From: a virus
Strand: one strand, 5' to 3'
Length of the DNA: 42,856 nt
IMG/VR virus record: IMGVR_UViG_3300027281_000008
Coordinates: 1-42,856 of that record
Numbering within the stretch: position 1 is the first letter of the stretch; each line of letters opens with the position of its first letter. Of this stretch, positions 39,501-42,856 are shown piece after piece. Below the pieces are notes generated by a model. It was not told where the DNA came from, searched no databases, and saw only the letters and a list, made by a program, of their open reading frames with translations. The position numbers were made by a program, and so were the translations under genes.

Positions 39501-42500
39501 CTCAGCCCATAGACGCTCTCCAGTTCTAGAGCCGTACTGAAGCAATCGCTTACGCAGTTGCTGAGGAGTCATATTAGGTGTATCTCTAAGCATCACCTGA
39601 ATTCTGTCATTAAGAGCAGAACGGAAGGTCATAGGATAAATCTTATCCCATCCCTTCATATGAGCATCTATGCCACCAATACGCATACTCATCCAAGCCT
39701 GACCGCCAGAATTAGAGCCAAAAGAACCGTCAAGTCTTGCAGGGATTCCAGCGTGTTGAATTAGGGTTACCGAATCTTCTGAAAACAAATCTGCCTTAGA
39801 ATCAATCTTTTCCAAAATCTTTGGAATCAATTCCATTTTATTTCTGATTCCGTTGAGAAATCTAGGGTCTACTTGAGGATTATTAATCTTTGCGTTGTAT
39901 TCTTCAGTAAGACTTCTTAGCATCTCAACATATTCAGCACGAAACTTTCCTGCAAATCCTCTTGCGTGAAGTTCTTCTGTTGCTTTTTGTCTTCCGTACT
40001 CTTCTCTAGGGCTGAAGTGAACACCACGGTCATAAGCCGCCTTAACATCCTGAGCAACTTCGTGCATAGCCTGTTGTTGCTTCTGGAGTTTCTGCTTACC
40101 AGCAAGCATAGCCTGTTCTGGCGTTGCGTATGAACCAATACGCTCACCTCGTCTGTCGTAGGCAACGACCTCGCCATCAAGAATCTGATGGAATCTGTAG
40201 CCAGTTTTGTGCTCCCAATGCTTACCATTAGGGGCTTCCCTGTAGGTCATCTCAGCAGGTGAGAAGTTTCTGCCGATGTCTGGGATTGCATTCTTGGGGT
40301 CAAAGCCAAGAACCTTTTCTCCAGTTAGTCGGATGTCCTGCATTCTTCCAATTGAAAGCATCGTGTAGGCGTTCAAAGCATCGTAGTAGATTTCGCCAAT
40401 AGGATGATTAACATAGACATCGCCAGCACCAAGGGGAACGCCAGCAACTTGATGCATAACATCTCTTCTCTTTCCTCCATTGCCGTCTCCGTTGTCCAAC
40501 AGGATAGATGACTCAACCTTTCCACCAGCAACATCTTTACCCATATTGGTTATATACTTGATGTAGTCGGCTTCAAACAGCATAACATCTCCGTTCCATA
40601 GGTCTCTTACCGAAGGATTAGACCACATATTTTTCGCCCTCTCGCTATTAACCCTGAGGTCAAGGGTGTGTGCAACCATTGAGACCTTACCATTCTTGCC
40701 AACCTTTATGTCAACGCTAAGAAGAACACCAAGTCTGTTTGTGAAAGGAACTTCGTCTCCAGTAATTCTTGGTACATTTGGTCCAGTTTCTACCGTGTGC
40801 GTAGCACCCCAGTATCCAGACTCAAAAACTGATTTGTCTGGATTCATAGCAAGAGCCTGAAGAGTTTTAATCTTCTGACCCATAGCAGGTGAGATATGCC
40901 CAGCACGAATAAGTCCAGCAACATCCTTGTCAGACAAGTGACCAACTAGATTGCCAGCACCGTCTGTTTGTCTTGCTGGGTCAATGGCTAGAAGTTCAGC
41001 GTGAACAGCCTTGCCTAGTTGCAAGTCGTTAGAGAGACTTGTTTTCTTTCTAGGGTCTCTAGCCCCTCTTGCTCTACCAAGGTCGTCAAGACCTTTTCTG
41101 AGGATAAGTTCTCCTCTGGCTTTATCAGACATCAAGGTCAGGTCAATTCGTCCAGTTCTGTTTTGATTCTGAGTCATCTTCAAGAAGTCAGAAATCATAT
41201 AGTCAATAGAGCCTACCCTGATTCGCTTCCCGCTACTGTCTCTGAAGGATTCAGACAATGACCTGCCTTGTTTAAACGAAAACCGTGGGTCAAGGGCAGA
41301 GCGTTTGTTTTCAAAGTGGTCAATAAATCTATTAACCGTTCTGTCCATTACTCCACGAAGACCTTCGTACTTACCAGCAAAGAATAAGAAGTCGGGTGGT
41401 TTAGCACCAACGAGTTCTTGGAAATAATACGCACCGAACTCTTCAGTAAGGTGTTCAAGTAAAGGCTTTTTGCTATTTACCGTAGCCTCAGTCAATGTGG
41501 CTTGACCTGTCTTTTCGTACTCATCAACAGCCCTATCAGCAAGGTCTGACAAACGCTTTGCTTCGGCGGCGTGTCCAGTAGGGTCAATGCTTTTATCAAC
41601 CTTGTTGTATGTACGCTTCATATACTCCCTAAAGAAAGCCTTACTTTCATCTGGGTTGATAGAACCGCCTTCAAGGAGTTTACCTGTTGCGTCTCTTACG
41701 CCAAGAAGGTCGTGCTTGAGGTTCTCAATAAAGTGCGGAGTCATAACCGCCTTACGAAGAATTAAGTGAAGCATTTCGTGTGGAACTGTTCCAGCACGGA
41801 ATCCAGATTTAGCACCCTTTGAAAGTTTAGTGGTGTTGATGTGCATTGTTACCTGACCATCAGCGGCTGTTTCCATCACAACGCCTTCCATATTGATGTG
41901 CTCAAACTGAGAAAGTTGTTTTGGTTTTGTAGGGTCTGTTTTATGTATACCAGTTTTCCTATCAAATCCGTTATCATCTAAGAACTTAGTGTGGTTAGCG
42001 TCATTTCTGAATTGAAATCTAGAGTCAGGAGCAAGACCGTCAAAGGCGACAACAATGCCATCCATCATCGGCTTAGTTCCTGTCATCTCTCCAATCTTTC
42101 TGAATAATTCATAGGCTTGAGCAGTATGATGTTTCCCTGTTTCCTTAGCACCCTCAATGGCGTACTTAGCCATTATGTCTGCTCGTTCAATGGTCTTAGC
42201 ACCTGTGGCTCTAGAGAGAAGCCCACCAGCAAGTCCACCAACGCCACCAAGAGCAATGCCAGCCCCAGCACCCTGCCACATACCTTCAAGACCGTTATTG
42301 CCGTAGCCAAGCCCGCCACCAATGACAGCACCGTAAGCCGCACCTTTTGTTATGTCAGCAGACAATGAGAGAAGCGGGTCAGCGGCATTAATTACCTTAA
42401 GCAAGTTCTGTGCAGAAGGGGAAAGAATAGCCTTGTCAGCCTCAAGAGCCGCCTTAGCATAAGAAAGGAATCCTCTTGGACCTCTTTGTATTTGACCACC

Positions 42501-42856
42501 AATAGCACTAAGTGCTTGACCAACACCGTGTGCAACACCTCCAGCAACATAAGCATTGGAGATGTCAGAAACAATAGGAACAGAGTGTCCAGCAAGAGAT
42601 GCCGCACTAGTTCCTAACGAACCCATACGGACGGTCTGACCAATTTCTCTAGCAGACATACCAGTTACAGTTTCTGCCGCCAATGAACCTGCGTTGATTC
42701 CGTAATCAATAACTCCTCTTGTTGCACCGCCAATCAATTCAATTGGTTTTCCAATGCCATATTTAAGAGCACCACCAATTAGTCTGTTTTGGATAGCCCC
42801 TGCACGGGCGGCAAGCATAGCGGCTTTCTCTCCCATACCAATAGCACGAAGCCCAA
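33585..42856 (-). CDS. Giant polyvalent-type virion protein, main part (C-terminal 3,090 residues)
   Basis: This continues the gene from 804-1; the full protein has 3,314 residues (numbering below is for the full protein). Near 220-420 it is Gly/Ala-rich and hydrophobic. A zincin motif HEMLH lies at 584-588. At about 1438-1488 the pattern HGVRGHYGP ... YIEEIQSN, with a later YISRTGLYGKALPE near 1910, matches a domain repeatedly found in phage 'polyvalent' proteins. Two related ~160-residue units (about 2123-2275 and 2646-2810) each contain a GNAT-like acetyltransferase core (RGKKLNN and RGKNYQH, then SEAAERLR/SEAAERAR). A short GY...VGxYAxxEQA module occurs near 1108-1147 and again at the C-terminus. 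A GGLPYP ... AWAS block near 2930-2975 is also typical of polyvalent proteins. Such proteins are thought to enter the host with the DNA and act on host defences; that role is inferred here. Confidence 0.85.
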   Translation of the reverse strand, partial: GLRAIGMGEKAAMLAARAGAIQNRLIGGALKYGIGKPIELIGGATRGVIDYGINAGSLAAETVTGMSAREIGQTVRMGSLGTSAASLAGHSVPIVSDISNAYVAGGVAHGVGQALSAIGGQIQRGPRGFLSYAKAALEADKAILSPSAQNLLKVINAADPLLSLSADITKGAAYGAVIGGGLGYGNNGLEGMWQGAGAGIALGGVGGLAGGLLSRATGAKTIERADIMAKYAIEGAKETGKHHTAQAYELFRKIGEMTGTKPMMDGIVVAFDGLAPDSRFQFRNDANHTKFLDDNGFDRKTGIHKTDPTKPKQLSQFEHINMEGVVMETAADGQVTMHINTTKLSKGAKSGFRAGTVPHEMLHLILRKAVMTPHFIENLKHDLLGVRDATGKLLEGGSINPDESKAFFREYMKRTYNKVDKSIDPTGHAAEAKRLSDLADRAVDEYEKTGQATLTEATVNSKKPLLEHLTEEFGAYYFQELVGAKPPDFLFFAGKYEGLRGVMDRTVNRFIDHFENKRSALDPRFSFKQGRSLSESFRDSSGKRIRVGSIDYMISDFLKMTQNQNRTGRIDLTLMSDKARGELILRKGLDDLGRARGARDPRKKTSLSNDLQLGKAVHAELLAIDPARQTDGAGNLVGHLSDKDVAGLIRAGHISPAMGQKIKTLQALAMNPDKSVFESGYWGATHTVETGPNVPRITGDEVPFTNRLGVLLSVDIKVGKNGKVSMVAHTLDLRVNSERAKNMWSNPSVRDLWNGDVMLFEADYIKYITNMGKDVAGGKVESSILLDNGDGNGGKRRDVMHQVAGVPLGAGDVYVNHPIGEIYYDALNAYTMLSIGRMQDIRLTGEKVLGFDPKNAIPDIGRNFSPAEMTYREAPNGKHWEHKTGYRFHQILDGEVVAYDRRGERIGSYATPEQAMLAGKQKLQKQQQAMHEVAQDVKAAYDRGVHFSPREEYGRQKATEELHARGFAGKFRAEYVEMLRSLTEEYNAKINNPQVDPRFLNGIRNKMELIPKILEKIDSKADLFSEDSVTLIQHAGIPARLDGSFGSNSGGQAWMSMRIGGIDAHMKGWDKIYPMTFRSALNDRIQVMLRDTPNMTPQQLRKRLLQYGSRTGERLWAEAEAVGFVDWLESKIQPTYRLTRRYDAATGGILPRGQEHSPIATPKGENMSVLDPKEITDFLKNNGLSLRIDTGAKELGGLQTENYVFGGTKGEYTETPIRIEQSQYHHGVRGHYGPDVVVHTRTTVRFDSEGNKYLYIEEIQSNNSESILPQGALNKESQKILTEQRTDLVKKLQGLQELVNKYPDLKERERVLEALKNGAFYDEGFGTSIPLISYLSDNQRTGQGRNTTSKKVTAKEKEARKIALEVAKFIERNPDLIVNQYMQMFAISNADIGLRRDPTGLRPHTPKDASHENVTRTHLLEILKQPDILKNIADQFVDHNIKYYQDGYSDFNNAQDAGLRLQMSDGKVFYANQRFNPASIGGPRTIAEFISRIYTDTSSAIAETAWETADVKRSNPNPVPNYASQGRLHIFDTYDAYRAYHGSLIDPNNTLYGGHSRALWNVLDAVNKEFVEKDSLIYRTAKQQAEVYGEIKKRILEKRKNEGNTNKTVDLVELEAASPHTLSRNIEAIDREFIKHEEAMKNKKAYPLEVINERTLVALKSLIVESIRKGINTLVLTHPDDAPTVSQMKYISRTGLYGKALPEIWGGFLAKYGIKIQKYGSTERFLKGLDVAGNPEIKKLFETLSNASDGSFDANKLVLDMYEQGKAGKLDARNVEYISGSLSRAIHEVTTPRQGQEDFKQLVNTTTKALDKRVKNGEIPKEFYDAYVEAVNVKMAESKAFEELQNSIMDAQAQANGKQIMSRDEIITAMGLARGNHIVLNDKIKADFMSGKAMTSYSVAETDSRGGRRYDPFGHAFQRTFIGKYFNDNKDTLPKGMTVEFKNTHRSVGDPQYGFTLEVKQGFHKSGKPNFIANIHINVDGNKASVESTGVAESMRGKKLNNVLLSEAAERLRSQGVKYLDGVIIDPENRPYHARMRTIGNAESLGNGGYYDVTRSTLDRNAYYSPEEKELKGRIQSSSSLTELNSWLSELRGSVKSWHEVEMPQSVKDIADNLDVFTSASKDDMMIALEKASRSDSVSKQIYSDVVEGRTSLTEATKKLQKQGDYYTYNYELNNIRNTRKQLAKRVQEVMGNKRKVSDTDARRSNTGAERESRDTKYYSPSDYQGGDDYYKPKKNIFESKDEQGLLVRRVSVGNDEITGNPDARGSKTNPDNVGWEDIGHYPQTGKTKADNIWEAKNSGLWYWKDNEGVRMKNPMWELDRPDFTHSEWFDKFKYDDDRPNIYGRYEKPKYDEKGNLLEKGKLSISSDYKQPISDMSDANFYKDTVASSLGVPADHIDAYLFGASQKVKAQRGYGIKDQLPIHFSVNENDKGGQTYNQKSLKWKKGFIGRYAAENPEMSKELKLTFETEKASASRGMAVMAGRVAGKSTHNHYLQITEAGKEVGHITWKTQIGAKDGRKIFSDPSVSVEPAYRGKNYQHLLYSEAAERARAMGATDFFQRIENDLGLPLKSQVRTFGENYSKLLDQYTGQYMPATMDNFNKLKYPEMEIHNTEADGTVNIEKHKGHELWVYAWSKIQSDKWYSLNERDMLVLRKSEDMPWFKKAMASAGGFVRYATAEDLNDLRGLRAISHAPDTLTGTDITTAEGRVVAEGAGGLPYPMLQAERGSNAAWASQGEGFVNLTNNAVQANKDAGKGVTAIMPLTFTSYEKARASVQGSEFYYNVFDIFKRGKIVSEKDLRIAMAEAVEKVTTHKDKKTGEVVIENKQTDALRKIVKDNKMNYDELIASVMLTLEDSSIQNFGTRAPMIDDFMGAVWDRVMKGLSDKKKQEVMRFFPEWDGSKTAGAFTLANLKSTMGNTLTDSLTKGLKSGDVYGIIKFNDFVESMDSGHRSYNTGIVQKNGQKPEILLLKRPINVLDLHETSISANSGERKLSDLPSNVQTNLLGMNSNPYGATRTKDVGQVDYRDMNANYSVKENFAEKVAPNGKVLQAINGYIIMIQGDKFKVYNSQKVQVGIYASEQEAKKRALRN
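42726..42856. repeat. Terminal direct repeat, right copy (assembly overlap)
   Basis: Second copy of bases 1-131, with C at 42852 instead of A at 127. Removing one copy joins the two halves of the giant gene in frame. Confidence 0.9.

Overview
The window is an almost complete tailed-phage genome. It was cut inside one giant gene: bases 1-131 are repeated at 42726-42856 with a single synonymous mismatch, so the sequence closes to a circle of about 42.7 kb. The head, portal and tail genes, holin, GH19 endolysin and short-tail adaptor-like proteins suggest a podovirus-like phage of a Gram-negative host. I recognise no integrase, RNA polymerase or DNA polymerase, so host polymerases are presumably used. 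The host cannot be named from the sequence. All seven normal tRNAs read codons ending in A, which fits a host poorer in such codons. Most start codons lack a Shine-Dalgarno sequence, which fits a host that initiates without it.

Late module (minus strand, 18929 down to 1, then across the junction from 42725 to 32564). In transcription order: a DNA-binding protein with its own operator/promoter, an unknown protein, endolysin, large terminase, a small excisionase-like HTH protein, portal, a 92-aa protein, scaffold, major capsid, adaptor/completion proteins, several small virion proteins, a large tail protein, a fibre-like protein, two or three internal-virion-type proteins, a 3,314-residue giant protein (23% of the genome), holin and a candidate unimolecular spanin. 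Genes are tightly packed and many overlap as TAATG, ATGA or GTGA.

The giant protein resembles phage 'polyvalent' proteins that are thought to be injected with the DNA. It has a zincin motif (HEMLH), a domain with an EIQS motif, two copies of a ~160-residue unit containing a GNAT-like fold, and two copies of a short C-terminal-type repeat.

RNA and control region (18982-22620): seven canonical tRNAs plus two aberrant tRNA-like elements, a potential G-quadruplex, an unknown gene and an ArdC-type antirestriction gene on the minus strand, then a 940-bp non-coding region with direct and inverted repeats and the likely early promoter.

Early module (plus strand, 22621-32561): small unknown genes, each in a repeated terminator/promoter cassette; a candidate 86-nt structured RNA; endonuclease VII; a RecE-like exonuclease; a lambda O-like replication protein carrying an iteron origin inside its gene; a DnaC-like helicase loader; an RHH regulator; an ERF annealing protein; a metallophosphoesterase; and several HTH proteins. 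Two small genes here run on the minus strand. The layout suggests lambda-like replication: an initiator binds the origin within its own gene, a loader recruits host helicase, and the exonuclease/ERF pair and endonuclease VII process recombination intermediates before packaging.
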